Below are positions 38,200-48,793 of a stretch of DNA of 64,000 nucleotides, piece after piece. The DNA is from Hydractinia symbiolongicarpus (Eukaryota; Cnidaria; Hydrozoa; Anthoathecata; Hydractiniidae). The notes under the pieces are model-generated. The model did not search any database, was not told the DNA's origin, and saw only the letters and a program-made list of their open reading frames with translations. The position numbers and the translations under genes are program-made. Position 1 is the first letter of the stretch. The number at the start of each line of letters is the position of its first letter. The DNA lies in NCBI RefSeq assembly GCF_029227915.1, contig NC_079886.1, forward strand, positions 2,604,001 through 2,668,000, read 5' to 3'.

Positions 38200-38870
38200 T
38201 TAAAAAATCGTTCGGGAAAGAGTTTACTTCCTGGGTACTTTCTTTGTATACTTTTGACTATACGGGTCGAGTACGGGAATTACGGGAAATCACGGGTTTT
38301 CGTTTGCCGGCGATTAAACTTCTTTTATTTAGCGTCTCATCATAAATGAAAACATTTTTGAAAACTACAAGTCTCATGCGTTTTAGTGGTGAAAAAATAA
38401 TTTGAAAAATCGTTCTGAAAATGAGTTTACTCACAGGGTACTTTCTTTGTATACCTTCGACTATGGGGGCCAAGCCCGGGATTTACAGGAAATCGCGGGT
38501 TTTCGTTTGCCGGCGATTAAACTTCTTTTATTCAGCGTCTCATCAAAAATGAAAACATTTTTGAAAACTAAAAGTCTCTTGCGTTTTAGTGGAGAAAAAA
38601 TAAATTAAAAAATCATTCGGGAAATCAGTTTACTCCCTAGGTACTTTTTTGTATACTTTTGACTATGCGGGCCGAGTACGGGATTTACGGGAAATCGCGG
38701 GTTTTCGTTTGCCGGCGATTAAACTTCTTTTATTCAGCGTCTCATCAAAAATGAAAATATTTTTGAAAACTACAAGTCTGATGCGTTTTAGTGGTGAAAA
38801 AATAATTTAAAATATCGTTCGGGAAATGAATTTACTCTCTGGGTACTTTTTTTGTATACTTTTTACTATA
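38200..38870 (+). repeat. Block repeated 1419 bp later (7-monomer displacement), copy 1
   Basis: Shares 'gggaaagagttt', 'gggaattacgg', 'catcataaatg', 'ctatgggggcc', 'gtctcttgcg' and 'tactttttactatac' with 39620-40290. Confidence 0.85.
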
Positions 38871-38959
38871 CGGGCCGAACCCGGAATTTACGGGAAATCG
38901 CGGGTTTTCGTTTGCCGGCGATTAAACTTCTTTTATTTAGCGTCTCATCAAAAATGGAA

Positions 38960-39619
38960 ACATTTTTGAAAACTACAAGTCTCATGCGGTTTAGTGGTGA
39001 AAAAATAATTTAAAATATCGTTCGGGAAATGAATTTACTCCCTGAGTACTTTCTTTATATACATTCGACTATACGGGTCGAGTACAGGATTTACGGGAAA
39101 TCGCGGGTTTTCGTTTGCCGGCGATTAAACTTCTTTTATTTAGCGTCTCATCAAAAATGAAAACATTTTTGAAAACTACAAGTCTCATGCGTTTTAATGG
39201 CGAAAAAATAATTTAGAAAATCGTTCGGGAAATGAGTTTGCTTCCTGGGTACTTTCTTTGTATACTTTTGACTATACGGGCCGAGCAAGGGAATTACGGG
39301 AAATCGCGGGTTTTCGTTTGCCGGCGATTAAACTTCTTTTATTTAGCGTCTCATCAAAAATGAAAACATTTTTGAAAACTACAAGTCTCATGCGTTTTAG
39401 TGGTGAAAAAATAACTTAAAAAATCGTTCGAGAAATGAGTTTACTCCCTGTATACTTTCTTTATATACATTCGACTATACGGGCCGAGTACGAGATTTAC
39501 GGGAAATCGCGGGTTTTCGTTTGCCGGCGATTAAACTTCTTTTATTTAGCGTCTCATCAAAAATGAAAACATTTTTGAAAACTACAAGTCGCATGCGGTT
39601 TAGTGGTGAAAAAATAATT
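38960..39619 (+). repeat. G-type block, copy 1
   Basis: Monomers with 'tttatatacattcg', 'gagtacagg', 'ttttaatggcg' and 'gagcaaggg'. They recur at about 40790-41440, nine monomers away (about 1826 bp). Confidence 0.8.
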
Positions 39620-40290
39620 TAAAAAATCGTTCGGGAAAGAGTTTACTTCCTGGGTACTTTCTTTGTATACTTTTGACTATACGGGTCGAGTACGGGAATT
39701 ACGGGAAATCACGGGTTTTCGTTTGCCGGCGATTAAACTTCTTTTATTTAGCGTCTCATCATAAATGAAAACATTTTTGAAAACCACAAGTCTCATGCGT
39801 TTTAGTGGTGAAAAAATAATTTGAAAAATCGTTCTGAAAATGAGTTTACTCACAGGGTACTTTCTTTGTATACATTCGACTATGGGGGCCAAGCCCGGGA
39901 TTTACAGGAAATCGCGGGTTTTCGTTTGCCGGCGATTAAACTTCTTTTATTCAGCGTCTCATCAAAAATGAAAACATTTTTGAAAACTACAAGTCTCTTG
40001 CGTTTTAGTGGAGAAAAAATAAATTAAAAAATCATTCGGGAAATCAGTTTACTCCCTAGGTACTTTTTTGTATACTTTTGACTATGCGGGCCGAGTACGG
40101 GATTTACGGGAAATCGCGGGTTTTCGTTTGCCGGCGATTAAACTTCTTTTATTCAGCGTCTCATCAAAATTGAAAATATTTTTGAAAACTACAAGTCTGA
40201 TGCGTTTTAGTGGTGAAAAAATAATTTAAAAAATCGTTCGGGAAATGAATTTACTCTCTGGGTACTTTTTTTGTATACTTTTTACTATAC
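39620..40290 (+). repeat. Block at 38200, copy 2
   Basis: Collinear with 38200-38870. Small differences include 'gaaaaccac' and 'catcaaaattg'. Confidence 0.85.
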
Positions 40291-40740
40291 GGGCCGAGTC
40301 CGGGATTTACGGGAAATCGCGGGTTTTCGTTTGCCGGCGATTAAACTTCTTTTATTCAGCGTCTCATCAAAAATGAAAACATTTTTGAAAACTACAAGTC
40401 TCTTGCGTTTTAGTGGAGAAAAAATAAATTAAAAAATCATTCGGGAAATCAGTTTACTCCCTAGGTACTTTTTTGTATACTTTTGACTATGCGGGCCGAG
40501 TACGGGATTTACGGGAAATCGCGGGTTTTCGTTTGCCGGCGATTAAACTTCTTTTATTCAGCGTCTCATCAAAAATGAAAATATTTTTGAAAACTACAAG
40601 TCTGATGCGTTTTAGTGGTGAAAAAATAATTTAAAAAATCGTTCGGGAAATGAATTTACTCTCTGGGTACTTTTTTTGTATACTTTTTACTATACGGGCC
40701 GAGTCCGGGATTTACGGGAAATCGCGGGTTTTCGTTTGCC
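39950..40740 (+). repeat. 2-mer in tandem (406 bp displacement)
   Basis: About 39950-40340 and 40356-40740 share 'gtctcttgcg', 'agtggagaa', 'ccctaggtac', 'tatgcgggcc' and 'tactttttactatac'. The match ends where 'cttttattc' becomes 'ctttaattt'. Confidence 0.85.
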
Positions 40741-40789
40741 GGCGATTAAACTTCTTTAATTTAGCGTTTCATCAAAAATGAAAACATTT

Positions 40790-41440
40790 TTGAAAACTAC
40801 AAGTCTCATGGGTTTTAGTGGTGAAAAAATAATTTAAAAAATCGTTCGGGAAATGAGTTTACTCCCTGGGTACTTTCTTTATATACATTCGACTATACGG
40901 GCCGAGTACAGGATTTACGGGAAATCGCGGGTTTTCGTTTGCCGGCGATTAAACTTCTTTTATTTAGCGTCTCATCAAAAATGAAAACATTTTTGAAAAC
41001 TACAAGTCTCATGCGTTTTAATGGCGAAAAGATAATTTAAAAAATCGTTCGGGAAATGAGTTTACTTCCTGGGTACTTTCTTTGTATACTTTTGACTATA
41101 CGGGCCGAGCAAGGGAATTACGGGAAATCGCGGGTTTTCGTTTGCCGGCGATTAAACTTCTTTTATTTAGCGTCTCATCAAAAATGAAAACATTTTTGAA
41201 AACTACAAGTCTCATGCGTTTTAGTGGTGAAAAAATAATTTAAAAAATCGTTCGAGAAATGAGTTTACTCCCTATATACTTTCTTTATATACATTCGACT
41301 ATACGGGCCGAGTACGGGATTTACGGGAAATCGCGGGTTTTCGTTTGCCGGCGATTAAACTTCTTTTATTTAGCGTCTCATCAAAAATAAAAACATTTTT
41401 GAAAACTACAAGTCTCATGCGGTTTAGTGGTGAAAAAATA
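40790..41440 (+). repeat. G-type block, copy 2
   Basis: Matches 38960-39619 through 'gagtacagg', 'ttttaatggcg', 'gagcaaggg' and the 'ctatatactttc' tail. Confidence 0.8.
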
Positions 41441-43927
41441 ATTTGAAAAATTGTTCTGAAAATGAGTTTACTCACAGGTTACTTTCTTTGTATACATTCG
41501 ACTATAGGGGCCAAGCCCGGGATTTACAGGAAATCGCGGGTTTTCGTTTGCTGGCGATTAAACTTCTTTTATTCAGCGTCTCATCAAAAATGAAAACATT
41601 TTGGAAAACTACAAGTCCCATGCGTTTTAGTGGTGAAAAAATAATTTAAAAAATCGTTCGGGAAATGAGTTTACTCCCTGGGTACTTTCTTTATATACAT
41701 TCGACTATACAGGCCGAGTACGGGATTTATGGGAAATCGCGGGTTTTCGTTTGCCGGCGATTAAACTTCTTTTATTTAGCGCCTCATCAAAAATGAAAAC
41801 ATTTTTGAAAACTACAAGTCTCATGCGTTTTTGTGGTGATAAAATAATTTAACAAAATCGTTCGCGAAATGAGTTTACTCCCTGGGTACTTTCTTTGTAT
41901 ACTTTTGACTATACGGGCCGAGTACGGGATTTACAGGAAATCGCGGGTTTTCGATTGCCGGCGATTAAACATCTTTAATTTAGCGTTTCATCAAAAATGA
42001 AAACATTTTTGAAAACTACAAGTCTCATGCGTTTTAGTGGTGAAAAAATAATTTAAAAAATCGTTCGGTAAATGAGTTTACTCCTTGAGTACTTTCTTTG
42101 TATACTTTTGACTATACGGGCCGAGTACCGGATTTACGGGAAATCGCGGGTTTTCGTTTGCCGGCGGTTAAACTTCTTTTATTCAGCGTCTTATCAAAAA
42201 TGAAAACATTTTTGAAAATTACAAGTCTCATGCGTTTTAGTGGTGAAAAAATAATTTAAAAAATCGTTCTGAAAATGAGTTTACTCCTTGAGTACTTTCT
42301 TTGTATACTTTTGACTATACGGGCCGAGTACCGGATTTACGGGAAATCGCGGGTTTTCGTTTGCCGGCGATTAAACTTCTTTTATTCAGCGTCTTATCAA
42401 AAATGAAAACCTTTTTGAAAACTACAAGTCTCATGCGTTTTAGTGGTGAAAAAATAATTTAAAAAATCGTTCTAAAAATGATTTTACTCACAGGGTACTT
42501 TCTTTGTATACATTCGACTATAGGGGCCAAGCCCCGGATTTACAGGAAATCGCGGGTTTTCGTTTGCCGGCGATTAAACTTCTTTTATTCAGCGTCTCAT
42601 CAAAAATAAAAACATTTTTGAAAACTACAAGTCTCTTGCGTTTTAGTGGAGAAAAAATAAATTAAAAAATCATTCGGGAAATCAGTTTACTCCCTAGGTA
42701 CTTTTTTGTATACTTTTGACTATGCGGGCCGAGTACGGGATTTACGGGAAATCGCGGGTTTTCGTTTGCCGGCGATTAAACTTCTTTTATTCAGCGTCTC
42801 AGCAAAAATGAAAATATTTTTGAAAACTACAAGTCTGATGCGTTTTAGTGGTGAAAAAATAATTTAAAAAATCGTTCGGGAAATGAATTTACTGACAGGG
42901 TACTTTCTTTGTATACTTTTGACTATGCGGGCCGAGACCGTGATTTACAGGATATCGCGGGTTTTCGTTTGCCGGCGATTAAACATCTTTAATTTAGCGT
43001 TTCATCAAAAATGAAAACATTTTTGAAAACTACAAGTCTCATGCGTTTTAGTGGGAAAAAATAATTTAAAAAATCGTTCGGTAAATGAGTTTACTCCTTG
43101 AGTACTTTCTTTGTATACTTTTGACTATACGGGCCGAGTACCGGATTTACGGGAAATCGCGGGTTTTCGTTTGCCGGCGATTAAACTTCTTTTATTCAGC
43201 GTCTTATCAAAAATGAAAACATTTTTGAAAACTACAAGTCTCATGCGTTTTAGTGGTGAAAAAATAATTTAAAAAATCGTTCTGAAAATGAGTTTACTCC
43301 TTGAGTACTTTCTTTGTATACTTTTGACTATACGGGCCGAGTACCGGATTTACGGGAAATCGCGGGTTTTCGTTTGCCGGCGATTAAACTTCTTTTATTC
43401 AGCGTCTTATCAAAAATGAAAACCTTTTTGAAAACTACAAGTCTCATGCGTTTTAGTGGTGAAAAAATAATTTAAAAAATCGTTCTGAAAATGATTTTAC
43501 TCACAGGGTACTTTCTTTGTATACATTCGACTATAGGGGCCAAGCCCCGGATTTACAGGAAATCGCGGGTTTTCGTTTGCCGGCGATTAAACTTCTTTTA
43601 TTCAGTGTCTCATCAAAAATAAAAACATTTTTGAAAACTACAAGTCTCTTGCGTTTTAGTGGAGAAAAAATAAATTAAAAAATCATTCGGGAAATCAGTT
43701 TACTCCCTAGGTACTTTTTTGTATACTTTTGACTATGCGGGCCGAGTACGGGATTTACGGGAAATCGCGGGTTTTCGTTTGCCGGCGATTAAACTTCTTT
43801 TATTCAGCGTCTCATCAAAAATGAAAATATTTTTGAAAACTACAAGTCTCATGCGTTTTAGTGGTGAAAAAATAATTTAAAAAATCGTTCGAGAAATGAG
43901 TTTACTCCCTATATACTTTCTTTATAT
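41291..43927 (+). repeat. 13-mer higher-order unit (2637 bp), copy 1
   Basis: Markers in order: G head, 'gcggtttagtgg', 'attgttctg', 'attttggaaaac', 'agtcccatg', 'agcgcctcatc', 'gtgataaaataa', 'ttcgattgcc', 'ggcggttaaac', 'gaaaattac', 'gagaccgtg', 'aggatatcg'. All return 2637 bp later. A 5-mer (about 1013 bp) is nested inside, since 42060-42850 resembles 43073-43863. Confidence 0.9.
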
Positions 43928-45750
43928 ACATTCGACTATACGGGCCGAGTACGGGATTTACGGGAAATCGCGGGTTTTCGTTTGCCGGCGATTAAACTTC
44001 TTTTATTTAGCGTCTCATCAAAAATAAAAACATTTTTGAAAACTACAAGTCTCATGCGGTTTAGTGGTGAAAAAATAATTTGAAAAATTGTTCTGAAAAT
44101 GAGTTTACTCACAGGTTACTTTCTTTGTATACATTCGACTATAGGGGCCAAGCCCGGGATTTACAGGAAATCGCGGGTTTTCGTTTGCTGGCGATTAAAC
44201 TTCTTTTATTCAGCGTCTCATCAAAAATGAAAACATTTTGGAAAACTACAAGTCCCATGCGTTTTAGTGGTGAAAAAATAATTTAAAAAATCGTTCGGGA
44301 AATGAGTTTACTCCCTGGGTACTTTCTTTATATACATTCGACTATACAGGCCGAGTACGGGATTTATGGGAAATCGCGTGTTTTCGTTTGCCGGCGATTA
44401 AACTTCTTTTATTTAGCGCCTCATCAAAAATGAAAACATTTTTGAAAACTACAAGTCTCATGCGTTTTTGTGGTGATAAAATAATTTAACAAAATCGTTC
44501 GCGAAATGAGTTTACTCCCTGGGTACTTTCTTTGTATACTTTTGACTATACGGGCCGAGTACGGGATTTACAGGAAATCGCGGGTTTTCGATTGCCGGCG
44601 ATTAAACATCTTTAATTTAGCGTTTCATCAAAAATGAAAACATTTTTGAAAACTACAAGTCTCATGCGTTTTAGTGGTGAAAAAATAATTTAAAAAATCG
44701 TTCGGTAAATGAGTTTACTCCTTGAGTACTTTCTTTGTATACTTTTGACTATACGGGCCGAGTACCGGATTTACGGGAAATCGCGGGTTTTCGTTTGCCG
44801 GCGGTTAAACTTCTTTTATTCAGCGTCTTATCAAAAATGAAAACATTTTTGAAAATTACAAGTCTCATGCGTTTTAGTGGTGAAAAAATAATTTAAAAAA
44901 TCGTTCTGAAAATGAGTTTACTCCTTGAGTACTTTCTTTGTATACTTTTGACTATACGGGCCGAGTACCGGATTTACGGGAAATCGCGGGTTTTCGTTTG
45001 CCGGCGATTAAACTTCTTTTATTCAGCGTCTTATCAAAAATGAAAACCTTTTTGAAAACTACAAGTCTCATGCGTTTTAGTGGTGAAAAAATAATTTAAA
45101 AAATCGTTCTGAAAATGATTTTACTCACAGGGTACTTTCTTTGTATACATTCGACTATAGGGGCCAAGCCCCGGATTTACAGGAAATCGCGGGTTTTTGT
45201 TTGCCGGCGATTAAACTTCTTTTATTCAGCGTCTCATCAAAAATAAAAACATTTTTGAAAACTACAAGTCTCTTGCGTTTTAGTGGAGAAAAAATAAATT
45301 AAAAAATCATTCGGGAAATCAGTTTACTCCCTAGGTACTTTTTTGTATACTTTTGACTATGCGGGCCGAGTACGGGATTTACGGGAAATCGCGGGTTTTC
45401 GTTTGCCGGCGATTAAACTTCTTTTATTCAGCGTCTCATCAAAAATGAAAATATTTTTGAAAACTACAAGTCTGATGCGTTTTAGTGGTGAAAAAATAAT
45501 TTAAAAAATCGTTCGGGAAATGAATTTACTGACAGGGTACTTTCTTTGTATACTTTTGACTATGCGGGCCGAGACCGTGATTTACAGGATATCGCGGGTT
45601 TTCGTTTGCCGGCGATTAAACATCTTTAATTTAGCGTTTCATCAAAAATGAAAACATTTTTGAAAACTACAAGTCTCATGCGTTTTAGTGGTGAAAAAAT
45701 AATTTAAAAAATCGTTCGGTAAATGAGTTTACTCCTTGAGTACTTTCTTT

Positions 45751-45768
45751 GTATACTTTTGACTATAC
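45751..45768. repeat. Short inverted repeat GTATA / TATAC across the monomer junction
   Basis: GTATA (p200 to p1 of the next copy) and TATAC (p10-14) flank the 8-base spacer CTTTTGAC. Types A, B and C keep both arms. In types D and F the right arm reads 'tatag', and in F the left arm is also changed to 'gtaca', so the symmetry depends on the subfamily. It is TATA-like in composition, but nothing else nearby marks a promoter. Confidence 0.6.
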
Positions 45769-45845
45769 GGGCCGAGTACCGGATTTACGGGAAATCGCGG
45801 GTTTTCGTTTGCCGGCGATTAAACTTCTTTTATTCAGCGTCTTAT

Positions 45846-45865
45846 CAAAAATGAAAACATTTTTG
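45846..45865. repeat. Inverted repeat (dyad) inside each monomer, p92-111
   Basis: The arms CAAAAATG and CATTTTTG are perfect reverse complements around a 4-base AAAA centre. The site is present in nearly every monomer. Common variants at p104-106 give 'aaaatatttt', 'aaaacagtttt' or 'aaaataatttt', each of which is still symmetric about a nearby centre. Variants 'aaaacctttt' and 'aaaacacttt' keep only the outer arms. It could form a hairpin or cruciform, or be a two-fold protein site. AT-rich sequence gives such symmetry easily, so function is unproven. Confidence 0.8.
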
Positions 45866-45896
45866 AAAACTACAAGTCTCATGCGTTTTAGTGGTG

Positions 45897-45915
45897 AAAA
45901 AATAATTTAAAAAAT
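45897..45915 (+). other. A/T-only run, p143-161
   Basis: Nineteen consecutive A/T bases, two A-tracts around 'taattta', follow 'agtggtg' in almost every monomer. Small A-count changes here cause part of the length variation. The same block supplies the stop codon that ends the forward reading frame. It is a likely linker or bent-DNA segment, but this cannot be shown from sequence alone. Confidence 0.7.
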
Positions 45916-46676
45916 CGTTCTGAAAATGAGTTTACTCCTTGAGTACTTTCTTTGTATACTTTTGACTATACGGGCCGAGTACCGGATTTACGGGAAATCG
46001 CGGGTTTTCGTTTGCCGGCGATTAAACTTCTTTTATTCAGCGTCTTATCAAAAATGAAAACATTTTTGAAAACTACAAGTCTCATGCGTTTTAGTGGTGA
46101 AAAAATAATTTAAAAAATCGTTCTGAAAATGAGTTTACTCCTTGAGTACTTTCTTTGTATACTTTTGACTATACGGGCCGAGTACCGGATTTACGGGAAA
46201 TCGCGGGTTTTCGTTTGCCGGCGATTAAACTTCTTTTATTCAGCGTCTTATCAAAAATGAAAACCTTTTTGAAAACTACAAGTCTCATGCGTTTTAGTGG
46301 TGAAAAAATAATTTAAAAAATCGTTCTGAAAATGATTTTACTCACAGGGTACTTTCTTTGTATACATTCGACTATAGGGGCCAAGCCCCGGATTTACAGG
46401 AAATCGCGGGTTTTCGTTTGCCGGCGATTAAACTTCTTTTATTCAGTGTCTCATCAAAAATAAAAACATTTTTGAAAACTACAAGTCTCTTGCGTTTTAG
46501 TGGAGAAAAAATAAATTAAAAAATCATTCGGGAAATCAGTTTACTCCCTAGGTACTTTTTTGTATACTTTTGACTATGCGGGCCGAGTACGGGATTTACG
46601 GGAAATCGCGGGTTTTCGTTTGCCGGCGATTAAACTTCTTTTATTCAGCGTCTCATCAAAAATGAAAATATTTTTG

Positions 46677-48793
46677 AAAACTACAAGTCTGATGCGTTTT
46701 AGTGGTGAAAAAATAATTTAAAAAATCGTTCGGGAAATGAATTTACTCTCTGGGTACTTTTTTTGTATACTTTTTACTATACGGGCCGAGTCCGGGATTT
46801 ACGGGAAATCGCGGGTTTTCGTTTGCCGGCGATTAAACTTCTTTAATTTAGCGTTTCATCAAAAATGAAAACATTTTTGAAAACTACAAGTCTCATGGGT
46901 TTTAGTGGTGAAAAAATAATTTAAAAAATCGTTCGGGAAATGAGTTTACTCCCTGGGTACTTTCTTTATATACATTTGACTATACGGGCCGAGTACAGGA
47001 TTTACGGGAAATCGTGGGTTTTCGTTTGCCGGCGATTGAACTTCTTTTATTTAGCGTCTCATCAAAAATGAAAACATTTTTGAAAACTACAAGTCTCATG
47101 CGTTTTAGTGGTGAAAAAATAATTTAAAAAATCGTTCGAGAAATGAGTTTACTCCCTGTATACTTTCTTTATATACATTCCACTATACGGGCCGAGTACG
47201 GGATTTACGGGAAATCGCGGGTTTTCGTTTGCCGGCGATTAAACTTCTTTTATTTAGCATCTCATCAAAAATGAAAACATTTTTGAAAACTACAAGTCTC
47301 ATGCGGTTTAGTGGTGAAAAAATAATTTAAAAAACCGTTCGGGAAAGAGTTTACTTCCTGGGTACTTTCTTTGTATACTTTTGACTATACGGGTCGAGTA
47401 CGGGAATTACGGGAAATCACGGGTTTTTGTTTGCCGGCGATTAAACTTCTTTTATTTAGCGTCTCATCATAAATGAAAACATTTTTGAAAACTACAAGTC
47501 TCATGCGTTTTTGTGGTGATAAAATAATTTAAAAAATCGTTCGCGAAATGAGTTTACTCCCTGGGTACTTTCTTTGTATACTTTTGACTATACGGGCCGA
47601 GTACGGGATTTACGGGAAATCGCGGGTTTTCGTTTGCCGTCGATTAAACTTTTTTTACTTAGCGTCTCATCAAAAATGAAAACATTTTTGAAAACTGCAA
47701 GTCTCATGCGTTTTAGTGGTGAAAAAATAATTTAAAAAATCGTTCGGGAAATGAGTTTACTCATTGAGTACTTTATTTGTATACTTTTGACTATACGGGC
47801 CGAGTACCGGATTTTCAGGAAATCGCGGGTTTTCGTTTGCCGGCGATTAAACTTCTTTTATTCAGCGTCTTAACAAAAATGAAAACTCTTTTGAAAACTA
47901 CAAGTCTCATGCGTTTTAGTGGTGAAAAAATAATTTAAAATATCCTCGAAAATAAGTTTACTCACAGGGTACTTTCTTTGTATACATTCGACTATAGGGG
48001 CCGACCCGGGATTTACAAGAAATCGCGGGTTTACGTTTGCCGGCGATTAAACTTCTTTTATTCAGCGTCTCATCACAAATGAAAACATTTTTGAAAACTA
48101 CAAGTCTCATGCATTTTAGTGGTGAAAAAATAATTTAAAAAATCATTCGGGAAATCAGTTTACTCCCTGGGTATTTTTTTGTATACTTTTGACTATACGG
48201 GCCGAGTACGGGTTTTGCAGGAAATCGCGGGTTTTCGTTTGCCGGCGATTAAACTTCTTTTATTCAGCGTCTCATCAAAAATGAAAACATTTTTGAAAAC
48301 TACCAGTCTCATGCGTTTTAGTGGTGAAAAAATAATTTAAAAAATCATTCGGGAAATCAGTTTACTCCATGGGCACTTTTTTTGTATACTTTTGACTATA
48401 CGGGCCGAGTACGGGATTTACGGCAAATCGCGGGATTTCGTTTGCCGGCGATTAAACTTCTTTTATTTAGCGTCTCATCAAAAATGAAAACATTTTTGAG
48501 AACTACAAGTCTTATGCGTTTTAGTGGTGAAAAAATAATTTAAAAAATCGTTCGAGAAATAAATTTACTCCCTGGGTACTTTCTTTGTATACTTTTGACT
48601 ATACGGGCCGAGTCCGGGATTTTCAGGAAATCGCGGGTTTTCGTTTGCCGTCGATTAAACTTCTTTTATTTAGCGTCTCATCAAAAATGAAAACATTTTT
48701 GAAATCTACAAGTCTCATGCATTTTAGTGATGAAAAAATGATTTAAAAAATCGTTCGGAAAATGAGTTTACTAGCTGGGTACTTTCTTTGTAT
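46677..48793 (+). repeat. Irregular monomers, boundary of the 20-mer domain
   Basis: 46.5-46.97 kb resembles 40.4-40.9 kb. 47.34 kb repeats the 'gggaaagagttt' block of 38.2 and 39.6 kb. The tail near 47940 reads 'tatcctcgaaaat', a short deletion of 'atcgttctg'. 'ggccgacccggg' and 'ttacaagaaatc' appear here for the first time. Single-base variants are dense. Confidence 0.7.

Larger units (their letters stand above)
45755..45957 (+). repeat. Reference monomer, 203 bp
   Basis: This copy is used for the p-coordinates (p1 = 45755). p1-14 is 'acttttgactatac'. p14-47 carries the CGGG blocks. p57-70 is 'gccggcgattaaac'. p82-86 is 'agcgt'. p92-111 is the dyad. p117-126 is 'tacaagtctc'. p130-141 is 'cgttttagtggt'. 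p143-161 is pure A/T. p162-203 is the variable tail ending 'tttgtat'. The first third is GC-rich and the middle and tail AT-rich. p47-155 changes little between copies. Most type-defining differences fall in p1-40 and p160-195. The start point is arbitrary because the array is continuous. Confidence 0.95.
43928..46676 (+). repeat. 13-mer higher-order unit, copy 2, with one extra monomer
   Basis: Same order as copy 1. An additional C-type monomer near 45958-46160 makes the later markers, for example 'ttcagtgtctc', 2841 bp away and not 2638 bp. Confidence 0.88.

Noticed and set aside
45751-45768. TATA-like promoter element ('gtatac' / 'ctatac')
   Set aside because: It is repeated in every monomer with no initiator, no downstream gene and no Pol III A/B boxes. 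It is better described as part of the satellite.
45810-45826. Possible CENP-B box near 'ttcgtttgccggcg'
   Set aside because: The left core TTCG matches, but the required central A and the CGGG at the right spacing are absent. In 'gtatgcgggcg' copies TTCG and GCGGG are too close together. 'ttcgggaaatgag' has the central A but no CGGG.
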